DNA of 64,000 nt from Nymphaea colorata (GCF_008831285.2 NC_045146.1:64001-128000), one strand, 5' to 3'. Positions 48,901-60,615 are shown, counted from the first letter of the stretch. The notes: generated by a model not told the origin, from the letters alone. Translations and numbers: made by a program.

Positions 48901-51900
48901 ATGCCTTTTTGGTAAAGGTTGCATCAGTAAGAGAAGTGGTGTTGGGAGCTCCACTAAGAATAGTGCTTAAGCACCTGGCAACCAAGACTGTTGCTCCAGA
49001 CGTAGATAGACTTGTGGCACTTCTACATAGGCCTAAGGAATCCTTCTTCGTGATTCCCCAGGTGAATGCCAAATTTTATAGTCCATTCCTTGTGCCTTCT
49101 ATCAATTACCTGATCACAGTGAGACACACACACACACATACACATATACTTCCTTTTCCGTGACATAGGCAATTAAAGATAAGATCCCCCTTTTCATAAA
49201 GAAAAAGAATGAAATGCTTTTCTGGTAGTTATCTTGTGTTTGCACACTGTAAGCTTTATTCCATAGGAGTTTTGTCAATGTCTTCAGTGCAATGTTTTTC
49301 TTCCTGTATCTCGTTTGATAATTTCTTGTGCAGCTCTTGTAGATTAACTAAAAGAGAACAACAATTACTACAACTAAATCAACAATAAGATCAAGCAGAG
49401 AATAAGAAAAACCATATAGAAGATAAATAATCCTCACTAGTAGAGGTTAGCATCTGATTAATTAGGCTTATAGTCACAGCAAGCTGAATTTATTCTATGG
49501 CCTGACACATCAAAGATTTGGAATAGCACATGAAATTTGGTGGACAACCTCTGTCTCACTGCCATCTAACAACTTTTTATTCTAAAAGGAGGAAGTCATA
49601 CATAATGGTTAAGGAGACGTCATATGCCTTGCCTATGCAAATTGATAGTATCTAGTCTGACTGAAAAATGCCATGGTATTTTAAGGAACAGAGGCAATCT
49701 TCAGAAGAACTGTAAGGCCCATTGCATACTGCTGCTGTTGCCATCATCCAATTATTGTTTCTTTCTTTTTATCCATCAACATGATACGTTAGTTGTCTAC
49801 ATGACAAAGAAGAGAAATGATCCTCCAAGATTGTCAGTGGTGGTCTTCTCCCTGTAATTTATTGCTGTTTATTTTGAAGTATGTGGAGATCTGATTGTTC
49901 TGTTCAATTACCTGCATGTGGCTACAGAGTGGTATTGTACCCTAATTACACAAAAACAAATGAAAGTTTTCAGGGAAAAGTCCCTTTACATACAAGTCCA
50001 AGGAGCTGAGCTAGCCTGGAATTCTGGCTATTGGAGTTAGCGGCTGGCTAGGTCAGCTGGTTGAATGCTATGTTAACCAGAAAAGTTAAAAATAAAGTGG
50101 AGAAATTAGCAAACCATAATTACAGTTTTAAATAGCTAGTGTGTGTGTGCGTGCATGTGTGCATGTGTTGGTGTGGGCTTGTGACTTAGTGCTACAAGCA
50201 ATTATCTGCGTTTCTCTTTCTGTCTTTGCAACTTTGAGCAATGAAATTGACTGCTCTGTCTATCAACCATGATCATAAAATTAATGTGAAATTGTAAACA
50301 AAGTTGTTAAATCTTGTGGCATTACCAATTTAATGTAATTGCACTTTCTTGAATGATATGATTCGGGAACTTTGCAATATTATGACTATTTTAAAATTCA
50401 TTGGTATTTTTTGGCTGCTTTAGCTAAACCTGGGAGCCTGGAATGTTCTTTATAGACTAACATATGAAAAAAAAATGTTAGAGGAAAAGGTGTTTCACTG
50501 GAAATAATTTTGTTTGCTGTTTGTGGTTCTGTAGTTCGTATTAAAATGTCATTCTTCACCAAAGGTTTCTTTTTAACATTCTCAACCCTGTTTTCTCATG
50601 GCAGCCAGAAAAAGTGACTGTGATATTCCCAATGAGATTTAGGGATCCAGTTGATACAGTTCTAGCAACATCCTTCCTGCAGGTAACTTTTTCTGGGTCA
50701 GCTGTAATACGTAACAATTTTAATTAGTCATTTCCCCCTGTGGTGCTTTTTCTATCATGGAATAACGTAAAGGCCCGAGTCGAGTGACCCTGAACCGAGT
50801 CAGTAGACTCGCCTGAGCCCTTGTTATGAGTCTTAAAAGTTAAAAGCAAATTTTTTTGCACATATGAGCTATTTTTCAATTGAAAGATACATGTGCAGGA
50901 ATTCGTTGAGGCACGACGTGCGACAGGACTAAATACTGCACCATCTTGTTTATGGTCACCATCACCTCCAATAGAGTTGAAAGGAGCTCCTGATCAAGCA
51001 TTGTCTGTGAATGCAGGATTTGTTACTTTTGGTAACAGCACAACAATTTCCTGTAGCATTTATTCGTCTTTTCCTTTTGTATGTTTGAGTAACGGTTCTC
51101 CATTTCAGTGATTTTTCCTCGTCATGTGGAAGGTGGCAAGCTGGACAAAATTGTCTGGAATTTGTCAACATTTCATGCCTATGTTAGCTATCATGTTAAG
51201 GTAAAGTTCCTTTATGGCTTGAAAACATTTACAGGAAAAAAATATGGTTAGGAATGGATTGTGCAAGGTCAAGTCAAGCATCTTTAGCTGTATCCTCCTT
51301 TCTTACTATTACAGCGTAACTTAAGATATTTGTTGTAAGTATTCAGGGAATAAATGAAATAGACCCTCAAATCCAGTCCCGCAGTGTAACTTGCCTATAT
51401 CAAGTGTATTTCATGCAATGTTGCAAAAGGCTTAGCGTAATGCGTATTGGTTGGGCCTACCTATCTGCCGTATTGTGACGTATCGCAAACGTAGTGTAGC
51501 ATAACGTAAAATTAATTTTTAAATTTAAAAAAATATGAAAAAATCATTAAAAATGGAGAAAAAATCATAAAAGTTTCCGAAAAAATCCTACAAATAAAAA
51601 AAATCAAGAGAAAATGTATTCAATATAAAAAAAAAAATCATCATACATAGGGAACATTCATGTATATGAACAACACATTCAAAAATAAGAAATTAGAGAT
51701 TCAAAATAATATAATAAACATCCATCATAGATTCAACAATAATCCTCGTCATTTGCATCATCACTTAGAGTCTTAGGAGTTAGGGTTTGGAGTCTTAACC
51801 TCCTAGGACTTAGATTACATCACAATTCATATGTTCAAAACATATAGTTATCATTTTTCTCCTCGTCATTTGCATCATCAGATTCATTTTTCATCATTAA

Positions 51901-54900
51901 TTGCTTCTATCCCTTCTGTTGGAATGTCACCAACATTCCATTACTCTCCAACCTCTCCTTCTGCTGCGAAATAGTAAATATATGAGAAGGTCGAAATAAC
52001 AAATAAAATAACAATAAAAAAGTAGATAAGATAAAGTCTCTTTTTCTAATACCTAGGCACAATGATGTCCTGCATCGAATTGTTGTGTCTCTCCCATGTT
52101 ACCATAACAAATATCATATTTGTTGATCGACACATGGACAACTTTTTGTTCTCTATAATCACTTTCCAATATCTCAATACAATCCAACATGCCATACTCG
52201 ACCTTTCTGTCCTTAAAAGTGGAAAGATATCTAATAGCAGGATAGTAGGCTGCTGCATGAAGTGGGCGATGAAGTTGTCCAGACCACCTTTCATCTATAA
52301 TCTTCCATATAAGTATGTGCAACTTCTTTTCTTGGCCTCCTTTGCTCTATCAATCACCTCATATAAATATTCAATAGAAGGTCTATCTTCACTATCAACC
52401 AATCCGAGAACTTTCATTAAAGGTACACAAACCTTCAATAAGTTCACACATGATTCCAAAAATTCAGTGTTGGATATAGTATCAACAATTGTCGTTCCTT
52501 TTATATGCATGTGGATATGCAGCCCAATCATCACTTGAAAACATCTGCCTGAGTGGATTTCTTTGCTTGACTATACTCTGCACAAACAAAACATTTGTGG
52601 CAAACCGTGTTTTTGCATGTCGAATCAATTCAGCCCCATTTGTGAATTTGCTCATCAAGTTCAAGACATAAGCATGATTATAAATGAACTTAGTGATTTC
52701 TTGGCATCTTTGAACTGTCCACTTCATGTTATCTCTTTCACCAAGATCCTAAAGCATTAGATTTGAACAATGAGCAACACATGAGCTCCAATAAAATGTC
52801 CTATATCGTGCTGCTAACATTTCACCTCCAACTTTATAATTTGCTACATTATCAGTGATTGCACGACATTCCCAGGCCCAACTTCTTGTATAACTTTATC
52901 AAAAATCTCACACAAAACATCAACAGTCTTAGGAGTATCAGACAAATCAATAGATTATAAGAACATTGTACCTAAGGAGCCAATATACAAGGAAGTTTAC
53001 CAATGCTCTGTTCTTGATGACCGTCCACCCGTATGCCATTACACCACATCTTGTGTCTTTCCACCTCAATTTCAGTTCATCACAATGTGCCTTGACATCT
53101 CTAACTGCATTATTAAGAATTTTACCTCTCAATTTATGATAAGAGGGCATTTTATACCCTCGGCCTACAAAAGTGATCACATCTGCTATAGGTTGAAAAT
53201 GAATAGGGAATGGATGCGTCATAGAACCATCTCCCTATGGCATCATCTATTGCGGCAATAATATTCTTTGAACACATGGTTGTATGAATCTCAGACTGAG
53301 CACTTGCAGCAGTATAAGTGGGGAAAAAATTCTTGATTGAATTGCATCCAATACTTGACCTCATAGTAGGGACTCTACCACCACCAGTTCCAATAGTATG
53401 ACCATGACTCGTGCCACGTCCTCGTGAAATTGTACTTGCACATCTTCTCTTTCTGGTTGCAGCTGAAGAACCACCTTTGTGGATGATGCTTTTCCGTTTA
53501 TTTGTTCCCAAATTGACACCAACATCTTCTTCTTCGAGCTCAACATTTTCACCTTCGCTTCCTTCCTCTTCATATGGGTCCCCATATCCTACATCTTCAT
53601 GCATTTTCTTTTCAATACTGTTTGCTTTCGGCATTAATAACTCCAAACATTGGTGCTTGACGTAGGGTGGCAATGGGTTCTCTTGGGAGCCAATGCATTG
53701 AGCTACATCATTGTGTATACCAGCTATGGGTTTCACCTTTGTACACCACTGAATGCAGGGTTCGAATATATATTTTTACACAAGTAAAAACCTACGATTA
53801 ACTATAGGAAATAAGAAAAATAAACGATTCAACGGTGAAAATAAGTAATTTTTTACCTTCTTGGTTTTAGAAACCAAAAAACCCTCTTTCTCCAAGCTTC
53901 CCTCCAATGTTGTAAAAAGCGTATCGTAAACTGTATCGGTCTGGTTTTAAGATACGTTGTATTGTAAAATATCGTAACGTATCGTAACTGTATCGTATTT
54001 TAAAAAAAAAACAATCAGAAAAAAATTAAAATAGAAAAAAATTCTGAAAAAATCAATAAAAATTAGCATTTCGTAGTTGTATCGTAACGTATCATAGCTG
54101 TATCGTAATTGTATCGTACGATATGGTGCCTATATCGTATCTGTATGATCAGGTGGTGTGTCATATCACATTTTTGAAACGCGACGATATGTATCATACG
54201 ATACATACAACACTGCTTCCCACCATCCCCACTATGAGAAAGCTTCTTCACCGGCTAGTAAGCTCTCTCAAATCGCTGAATCTCTAGTGATTTTTGATGA
54301 AAATGGGCAAAATCTCTCCCTCCCACATCTCATGGAGTCTTTAGAAACAAAAAGAGAGAGAGTGAGAGGAGTATTTAAACTAAAACATAATGCAAAAAGG
54401 AGCCGTCAGGCCCCTTTTTGCATTTTTCCCTGTATCATACGATACATGGGTATCGTGTATCTTAAGTGTACCGTATAGGTTTCTACATATCGTACAATAG
54501 GCATGTGTATCGTACGATGTAGATAACATTGATCTCATGAACTTATCTATGTTAAGTGCATCCTATGATTCACTGATGTCACTGTATTTTAAATTTGATA
54601 CAATTTCTGCACCAGTGAGATTCTGTCTGCAATAATATAGTGACAAACATAAAAAATATACTTCTGATTCCTGAATCCTTCTCATCCTCTATCCCTTTTG
54701 TTAGTTTCTTGTTCAGTAGTAGTTCAATCTTTCAATAGGATACAATAAAGTGTATCTTAAGTGTACCGTATAGGTTTCTACATATTGTACGATAGCCATG
54801 CGTTTCGTACGATGTACATAACATTGATCCCATGAACCTATCTATGTTAAGTGCATCCTATGATTCACTGACATGTCTTGTCACTGTATTTTAAATTTCA

Positions 54901-55485
54901 TACAATTTCTGCACCTGTGAGATTCTGTCTGCAATAATATAGTGGCAACTGGCAAACATAAAAAATACACTTCTAATTCCTGAATCTTTCTCATCCTCTA
55001 TCCCTTTTGTTAGTTTCTTGTTCAGTAGTAGTTCAATCTTTCAATAGGATACGATAAATAGTGAGTCCATTTTTTCTTTCCCCTCTTCTTTCTCAGGGGG
55101 ACTTTATCATATAAAGAACTTTGTTCTGATTGTTATTTTACAACCAGTGAATGGGACGGATGCTCTGAATCTGGATCATGGGAAAATGTGTTTTTGGTCA
55201 TTTTTAATCAAGCCCTCATTATGGCACTTTATTAATGTAAAAATACCTGTTTGGATGCATTGCATATTTCCATTGACAACCATGTGTAGCTTGGTCTTTG
55301 ATAAGCATCCACTCAGTTGTGGTTGATCCACATTATCTTAGATTTGATAGTGATTACTTTCAATAGAAGGGAGTATTTGCTGCTTGTTTTGGAGGAAGTA
55401 TCATATAAACAATTTTAGTCCAAGAGATAAGAGGAAAACTGGTTCATGGTTCATGTGTGTTTATGTGTTCTCTCTTTCTCTCTCT

Positions 55486-55536
<51 letters not shown>

Positions 55537-58500
55537 TAAACTTTGTTTAGTTCAATTTAACACTTTACATGTGAAACACATCCAATTCGTCATACTTCAT
55601 GGTGAGATGTACATGCCATTCACAGTATACTGCCTCTTGATGTTTTATGGAGTTCATGACTACATGAAATGTGAGACCAATTCTTTCAGCTAGTATCATT
55701 ATCTTGTATCAAGATGCTTTTGGATTTTTAAAAATATTGGGTCTTAAAATTTGAATAAAAATATGGTTTGTACTATAGAGTATATTTTTAGTGCCTATGA
55801 GTATGAATTATTCATTCACATTTTCCAATGTTGGCTGTATTCCTCGTGTACAAAGGTGGTTTTAGATAATTACTGCACAGAATTACAATGTCGACTGTGT
55901 CTCTCATGTACGAGGGTGGTTTTAGATATGAGATTTTCATGCTATGAAATAAGAATGGTTTCTTGTCTCACTTAAAATACGATCATTTTGGATGGATTGA
56001 CTATGAGCCCATTATCTTGATCCATGTAAAGGTTAAGCAGATCGGTTTACCTTGGATCCAGCTTGCTGCCAAATTCACTTCATTTCTAGGTTTGAGTTTT
56101 TTGATATGAGAAAAAGCTAGGCATGCATGTGCTGTGTCTAGGTTGGACTTGCAAAGCTATACCTGTGCTTGGTAATATGGCTAGATATAATTGGAGACTT
56201 TGGGGGCTTTGCACAACCTGCATCCGTGAATCTCTGTAATTTGTTTCCTTGAAGAAGGATTAACTTCTGACTGCAATTTAGTTCACAGTATCCCCATATT
56301 TGTTTTTCTGCAGTGCTCAGAAGGTTTTATGCATACTAGAATGAGGCGACGTGTGGAGTCACTGATTCAGGTAATATTGCCCACAAAATCTCGATGCAAG
56401 CCTTCTTTTTTCCTTCTTTTGTCTCTGAGATTCATTCTGTAAGTGTGAACACCTGCTCAATCTTCCTACTGAGCAAGGTAGTTGGTTTATCACTAGCCTT
56501 GCTGACCAACCTATACAGGTCATTTTCGCACCTTTTTGTGTGTGTTGGTGTGTGTCTCTCTGTATGTGTATGTCCTTGCTTGTGTGCATGTGTTTGCCTG
56601 TGTACTTGGATGGTTTCTGAATCAGGCAGTTAACTCAGGGAAGGGGCCTAGGCTCTTCTTTTGAATTTCATAGTAAGATGAAAACAGATTCAGATTTTCA
56701 ATCCCTAGGATGTGCAATTATTGAGTCTAAACTAAAGATTTTAAAGCCAAACTTTCAAACAAATTTACTTGTTCCTCTATCCTGTGGTCTAGCTCATCTT
56801 CAGAAACTACATTGTCATGACTTGGAATGCAAGTGGCCAAATTGAGGTTGGATCACCATTTCATGCATGCACCAGGGACCATATATATGCCCCTGGTAGG
56901 TTTGAATAGTTGCGGTCGTCCCTCACACTGCTAAGCTATGACACCAGGTGAATTGGTTTATGTTCCCAAATGGTTAGGCAGTAAGCACAGCAAGAAAAAT
57001 GTTAGTCATTTAAACAGCTGATCATGATTTCAAAGCTTCATTGTATTCTTTTGCACAAGAAGATCTCGTATGCTTTCTGTGTTGAAGGTTTCTGTGTTTC
57101 AAGGAGCCTTCTCCTCAGTGGTTTTTGCTGTAAAGGGACATAATTGTAGGCACACCATGTTAAATCAGTATTGCCAGGTCCCCACCTCGAGAATGATGTC
57201 TCAGTTCCCGAAAAAAAGTAGCAAAGATGAAAGTCATGGTATATTTTGGTGAATGTAAGGGTATGATTATGACTCCTAAAAGGGGCTTTTGACAGTATGC
57301 GCTTGCACCCACATACAGCTATGACTTCATCTCCTCATTTTGATTTTGATTGGGAGGAATAAGAAAAGAGGTGGATTTCTGAATTTCCATGATAGGCCTA
57401 CATTTATGATTTAACAATATTCTCTTATTTGTGTCTGACCTTAAGAAACTTTCATCTTTTCCAGACAAACCTCATCCCTCTCCCTCTCCCTCTCTCTCTC
57501 TCTCTCACACACACACATACCCACGAAGGATTGCTATAAGGTTTGGAAAGTTGAAGCCTAGGTTTCACTTTTTCTCTTTTAGTATCTTTTGTCATTTATC
57601 TAGTTGATCCTTTCATGATCATTTCAGCTGGTTTACTTTGTAGCTTAGTAACTTCTGACTGCAATTGAGTTCACAGAATCATCTTCTAGGCCAAAGACTT
57701 GAGTTTCATTTAGTTTTCTCTTCTATGCTGGGGAAGTTGTGATTCCATACATAGCAGCAGTTAAAATGCTTGTGGTGACCTCATAATGTATGATTTATGG
57801 TGTCTGTAGAGAGTGCAGGGTGCATTGGGTTGAAGAATGGGGGTCTTCATTTGTTGGCATAAATTATATAGTCAATAGCCTGTCCATCTCTGATTAGGCT
57901 TTTTTCCCACAAGCCTCATGCTAGGGTTGCTCATGAGCCTATATAGTGGTGCGTATGATTTTTCATATATTTGTTTTAAATATTTTTTAACACTAAAACA
58001 TATTATAACTGTTTCTAATTGTGTAAATTTTTCCTTCAATTTCTTTCAAATTGTTTAATCTAATGTTGGAACTTTTAGGTTATTTGAACTATTTTTTGGG
58101 TCGTGGTAAGGCCATTCCAAGCACCTGGTAGTGATTTTTAACTAGGCACTGACCAGTGCTTTTACAAAAGTTAAAAGCTTGTTTTTGGAGGTTACTTGTC
58201 ATACCCTCCAAAGGCAAAAGGAGGATGAGTTTTATCTTGAAGTGGAGCGAAGTTGGAATCTCCTTTGAGATGCCGTCTCTTGTTGATTCTATAAATACTG
58301 ATATCTTCCCAAGACTGTTAAAACTTCCTAGGCATTGTGAGGTTTTTCCTCATTGATTTTACCTAGAAGCAAGGTCTGAATTGTCCACAAGTTGGACACC
58401 AATGGCTTTAACCTAGTCAAAGATACAGCTGTCAATCAACTTGAATTGATTTTTAGGTTATCTTTCGCTTACATACTAGTCGATGTCCTTTATTGAGGTG

Positions 58501-58715
58501 CTAAATAGAAAGTTTTCATTTTTATACTCTGGCATGTCGTATGTGGAGCATAATTTGTAGGGCCATTTTGATCCTATAACAACTCCTATTGATTTCGGGT
58601 GGAACTTTGACGTGTCTGACCACACTTTACCTTCCAGGCCTTGGATAGGGCGAAACCAGATTTGGAGAAAACAAAGAAGACATCGCAATCAAGATCATTC
58701 AAACGCCTAGGCTGA
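38789..58715 (+). CDS. ARPC2A: Arp2/3 complex subunit 2A (p34-Arc), nine exons, complete
   Basis: ARPC2 is the 34-kDa scaffold subunit of the Arp2/3 complex, which nucleates branched actin; loss in Arabidopsis (DIS2) distorts trichomes and cell shape. Exons: 38789-38850, 45567-45633, 45802-46009, 48892-49061, 50605-50682, 50899-51031, 51109-51200, 56314-56370, 58638-58715. Every junction has GT-AG ends and compatible phase, giving 314 residues, close to the roughly 320 of plant ARPC2A. Recognisable blocks are MILLQPRSRFLLQILLNRVQ, VEFDDIRYHIQ, LPTPPPETIFFDGLPFGAIE, ASVREVVLGAPL, VTVIFPMRFRDPVDTVLATS, EFVEARR, WNLSTFHAYVSYHVK, EGFMHTRMRRRVES and the basic tail ending SFKRLG. Introns 1 (6.7 kb) and 7 (5.1 kb) are enlarged by a nested PPR gene and a hAT transposon. 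Intron 6 is only 77 bp. No stop or frameshift is seen. Confidence 0.93.
39104..41719 (+). CDS. DYW-class PPR protein, nested in ARPC2A intron 1
   Basis: PLS-DYW pentatricopeptide proteins bind organelle transcripts and direct C-to-U RNA editing. This uninterrupted frame encodes about 870 residues: some 18-20 PPR motifs (repeated VVSWNAL, AKCG, LFDEM-type blocks), E-type motifs (about residues 665-778), and a DYW deaminase domain (about 779-871). The deaminase has the catalytic HSE (803-805), CGDC (831-834) and a terminal CGDYW. The start is unresolved. Position 39104 is TTG; the frame is open only from 39083 (TGA at 39080), and the first in-frame ATG is 39206, inside the first repeat. A targeting peptide is expected but absent, so an upstream exon is probable; acceptors at 39116-39117 or 39119-39120 would fit. 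Same strand as ARPC2A. The editing target is unknown. Confidence 0.88.
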   Translation: MIECSSFRCKYGCTQIHAHIIKSGHSDDNTLNNHMINIYFKFRSFGDAHQVFTEMHKPDLVSWTALITGYAQNGFEKDALLAFAKMHNLGVKSNEFTFPSVLKACSNMVALVQGMQIHCVVVVTGYESDVFVANTLVVVYAKCGKLSEARQLFDGMTIRNVVSWNALFSAYVKNDYSDQAIYLFDEMISCGQKPDEFSLSNLVNACTVCEDLSQGRRIHGYLIKLGYHLDIFSANALVDMYAKLGNLVDASQVFDGILEPDVISWNALIAGCALHGFHEEVLQMLEEMQGVGMVPNMFTLSSVLKASANLELQDIGKQIHSHVIKTGFKADIVVGVGLIDMYSKCGCLEDARKVFDSLPEHDLITWNALVGGCLQNGNAKEALSLAFCMWKDGINWNQTTLFTLLNAAASLQDDLICKQIHAHVLSSGFQEDIYVTNSLVDAYGKCDLIEDARQAFEECKDRDVASFTSMMSGYAHCGQGEEALKLFSAMLHEGLRPDCFICSTLLNACAYLSALEQGKQVHTHIVKLGFDLDVFSGNALVNMYAKCGCVEDANLAFLEIPQRGIVSWSAMIAGLAQHGHGIEALELFDQMLKEGIHPNHITLVSLISACNHAGLVKEATRYFDSMKSMFNIEPTQEHYSCMIDLLGRSGKLEQAKDLLNQMPFEPNATVWGALLAASRIHGNLELGQRAAEMLFKLEPEKSGTHVLLANMYAAKGMWENVAQVRRMLKDSRVKKEPGISWIEVKDKVHTFIVGDKSHSQTDKIYAKLDELNDLLNQAGYVPKVEFDLHDVEQSEKEILLFHHSEKLAVAFGLISTPPGTPIRVKKNLRICGDCHNAFKFICMIASREIIIRDINRFHHFKDGSCSCGDYW
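42962..43543 (-). mobile_element. CCTATGT-family element, inverted copy, truncated at its left
   Basis: Read on the minus strand it begins CCTATGTCACATAGATAGG at 43543. It then follows the core of the 8026-8816 copy in order (cgaggtttttctcgggtata, then cttgaaaaaaaagg, and tttgcaacaaataagaaat). It stops in a (TA)n tract at 42964-42994, so the other end is missing. It sits in ARPC2A intron 1, downstream of the PPR gene. Confidence 0.65.
44141..44508 (+). repeat. Two-unit tandem duplication, about 184 bp each
   Basis: Unit 1 starts ttgcttgagtgcactaagca (44141) and unit 2 ttgcttgagtgcattcagca (44325). Both run through a shared block (acacactcaagaaactcaaa) to ccctgacatggggaaa and the final ggctagttt. 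The units differ by scattered substitutions, so the event is moderately old. Located in ARPC2A intron 1. Confidence 0.85.
46730..46975 (-). mobile_element. Decayed core related to the 8026/42962 element family
   Basis: An AT-rich stretch in ARPC2A intron 3 shows the same order of words as the 43100-43260 core (ttttttcatg, cttatttattttatttttca, cctaattattagagttttta) without recognisable termini. It is probably an old, end-less copy. Confidence 0.35.
47308..47737 (+). repeat. Direct repeat pair in ARPC2A intron 3, LTR-like flavour
   Basis: A block beginning aacgacccaacc (47312) and running through gacaactaaccat, ttataagcc and ttcaatac (to about 47480) recurs at 47580-47735. About 100 bp of other sequence lies between. 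The second copy ends near ttttggggtattacaatg. It could be a retroelement LTR fragment duplicated locally; no coding part was found. Confidence 0.5.
52046..53760 (-). pseudogene. Decayed hAT-type transposase with DUF659-like region
   Basis: Reading the minus strand from 53760 down in shifting frames gives the family order. A degenerate BED-finger-like segment (CIQWCTKVKPIAGIHNDVAQ) comes first, then an acidic/basic linker and a block GRWFYDASIPYS. Next come YKMPSYHKLRGKIL, the core TDNVANY and YWSSCVAHCSNLML (about 52747-52860), FIYNHAYVLNLMSKF and LRQMFSSDDW, then LVDSEDRPSIEYLYEVIDRA, and finally ERWSGQLHRPLHAAAYY. Frame changes near 53200 and 52860 and other breaks show it is inactive. The C-terminal hATC dimerisation domain was not found between 51500 and 52046, which suggests an internal deletion. 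Confidence 0.82.
53905..54215 (+). mobile_element. Nested non-autonomous hAT element (311 bp)
   Basis: It starts CAATGTTGTAAAAAGCG and ends ACATACAACACTG (inverted CAGTGTTGTATGT). Flanks CTTCCCTC (53897-53904) and CTTCCCAC (54216-54223) match at seven of eight positions. Its interior has many gtatcgtaac/gtatcgtacg words, like the outer element's ends, so it probably belongs to the same family and was mobilised by such a transposase. Confidence 0.78.
54455..55058 (+). repeat. Tandem duplication spanning the right end of the hAT element
   Basis: Unit 1 (54455-54749) and unit 2 (54750-55058) both start gtgtatcttaagtgtaccgt and end near ggatac(a/g)ataaa. Unit 2 has a short extra piece (catgtcttg) and scattered substitutions. 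Unit 1 includes the last 77 bases of the hAT element plus its flank, so unit 2 carries a second copy of the hAT right terminus. Confidence 0.9.
55489..55534. repeat. (TA)n microsatellite in ARPC2A intron 7
   Basis: An uninterrupted TA run following a short CT tract. Confidence 0.95.
58488..58566 (+). repeat. Segment of ARPC2A intron 8 repeated at 63922-64000
   Basis: From ctttattgaggtgctaaata onward, 79 bases align with the last 79 bases of the window with about three mismatches. The copy here ends about 70 bases before the last exon. Confidence 0.9.
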
Positions 58716-60397
58716 TGTTGACCTCTTTTATGGTGCAATTGTAGCCCTTTGCTTGCCATCCTAGCAGCTTGCAGTAGATAAAATCGTAACCAGCATTTGG
58801 GGACGATTGTTTGCATGTTGGTGAGTATTTATGGCAGGCCTCACTCTGAACAAAGGTGGAAGCACTTGTCTTGTCGTAATGCTTCATGAGTTTAATGCAG
58901 CTAAGCTCAGCTTGGATGATCATGATCTGTGTAGCTGTTCTGGCATGATTCCCTCTGGCAAGCTCGAGTAAAATGAGAGTTCTATTTATATGAATACACA
59001 TTTTTTTCCTATAATATTTAGAACCGATTGAGAACGGGCTTATTAGATTAATCTTGTACAATTGAGCTCTACAAGAGTGGATTAGCATTGCTACATATTT
59101 CCTGTATTCAGTTGGGAGTAAAATAAAACCTTGTGATGTGTCGACATTGTGATCATTAGACACTGATCCTGCACATATTTTTTGGTCCTACTCAAATAAA
59201 GATGTTTATATGGGATTGCTTGCTTGTGGTCTAGAATGAGCTTTTTTTTAAAGTTATGGTATGTTCGCGAGCACAAGTCTGGTCTTTGACAATCGCCAAA
59301 ACTTGATGGGCGAATGGAATTGACTCTGATTTATTGGGGCGTCTCTGCCATTGTTCAAGTGATGCATGCGTCTTCTTGACAAGGTTTGTGTGTTGCACAC
59401 TGAGGCACATGCTAGGCAGTCAAATCATATATGAAGTTATGAGACATGTAATCAGAGGAATGGAACGGCACGAGCTTTCACCTGCTAGATCAAACTACAG
59501 AGTTCTGAATGGCATGCAATATCAAGCCAATTGCTTATTCTTTGAACTGAATATTTGGAACATCGGTAGTGTTTTCTTCTCGTTTCAATATTTACTTGAC
59601 GTGTAAAGCTATTTGCGAGAAAACGATTCATCCTTACGCGCTTGATGAAATGTTCAAGGATTTTAAGCTCTGCCCACTTAATGGGATGTTTCTGTAGTAT
59701 TCAGGCAGTGTGACGACAAGAAAGATTGGGCAGTATCTCTATGTTTCGAGGAAGGAAGCTCCCAGGACGGACACACCGTTCCGTCATGTTGCACGTGTTT
59801 TATGGATTACATTAAGTTGTTCCTGTGTATTGTTTTGGTAGACTGCATTACATTTGGAGACACCGCTGTGGCCTGCATGTTAATTCTGTTAGGTCCCATT
59901 ATGTTCTTGTCTCTACTGCATGTCTCTACTGCATTCATGGACTTGGGGACACCACGCTAGCGTTCTGTTTTCAGCATCTTGAAAGCGGTTCATACAAGTA
60001 TTATATGACGAGGTTATGCTTGGAACTGTTGTAAGTTTCTATATTATTACTAGAAACGAGAATAAAAAGATTACTATTTTCGTTTATAATAGATGTGATT
60101 GTTTTGCTAGTTTAAAGTGGAAAAAGAAATATATGTCGGTGGTGGCGATAGCAGTCGTAGGAAGTGAACCAACACAAGCTTTAAAGAACCAGGCAAATGT
60201 TGGAACTTTCCAATCCATTATCCTCTCTGTAACTCTAATCAACCACTTTGACAAACTCTTGTCCACTATAGCTCACCGCGTATTAGAGCTCGTAACTTGA
60301 TTTTTCCAACTTTATTTTGGACATCCATCCTGCACACGATGACATTTACAATCACAGTTTTTGGGACATTGAAGGATGTAAACAAAGACTAAAACAA

Positions 60398-60615
60398 GGG
60401 GCATAGCGTAGTTGGTCGAGTTAAGGGCTGTATTGAGTTAGGGGCATGTATTAAAGCAGGTCTTTAGTTCGATCATGTGTCTTAAGACGGTAGGACATGA
60501 CACCCAAGCTGAATGGTGCACCGTTGCTATCGTTGACACCGACGCAACTCAGGACCCCGAGGACAGGAGGAATGGAGGGGCCTTCGGGCCTTTTTTGGGC
60601 GGTGGGTTTAATACC
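60398..60615 (+). mobile_element. Possible tRNA-derived SINE
   Basis: TAGCGTAGTTGG (60404-60415) resembles an RNA polymerase III A box and TAGTTCGATCATG (60465-60477) a B box, about 50 bases apart. A non-coding body follows, with a ggggccttcgggcctttttt hairpin-like part. No tRNA cloverleaf forms. The poly-A/T tail and target duplication are not clear. Confidence 0.3.

Larger units (their letters stand above)
51416..54531 (-). mobile_element. hAT transposon (3.1 kb) in ARPC2A intron 7
   Basis: The termini are imperfect inverted repeats, CAATGTTGCAAAAGGC at 51416 and, inverted from the right end, CAATGTTATCTACATCG. Flanking 8-mers ATTTCATG (51408-51415) and ATCTCATG (54532-54539) match at seven of eight positions, as hAT insertion would give. 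Subterminal DNA is filled with gtatcgta-like words, typical of hAT transposase binding regions. Inside lies a minus-strand transposase relic, and a second, smaller hAT element is nested at 53905-54215. Confidence 0.85.

Noticed and set aside
58699-59163. 154-codon minus-strand frame after ARPC2A
   Set aside because: It is antisense to the last exon and 3' UTR, with no domain or compositional support.
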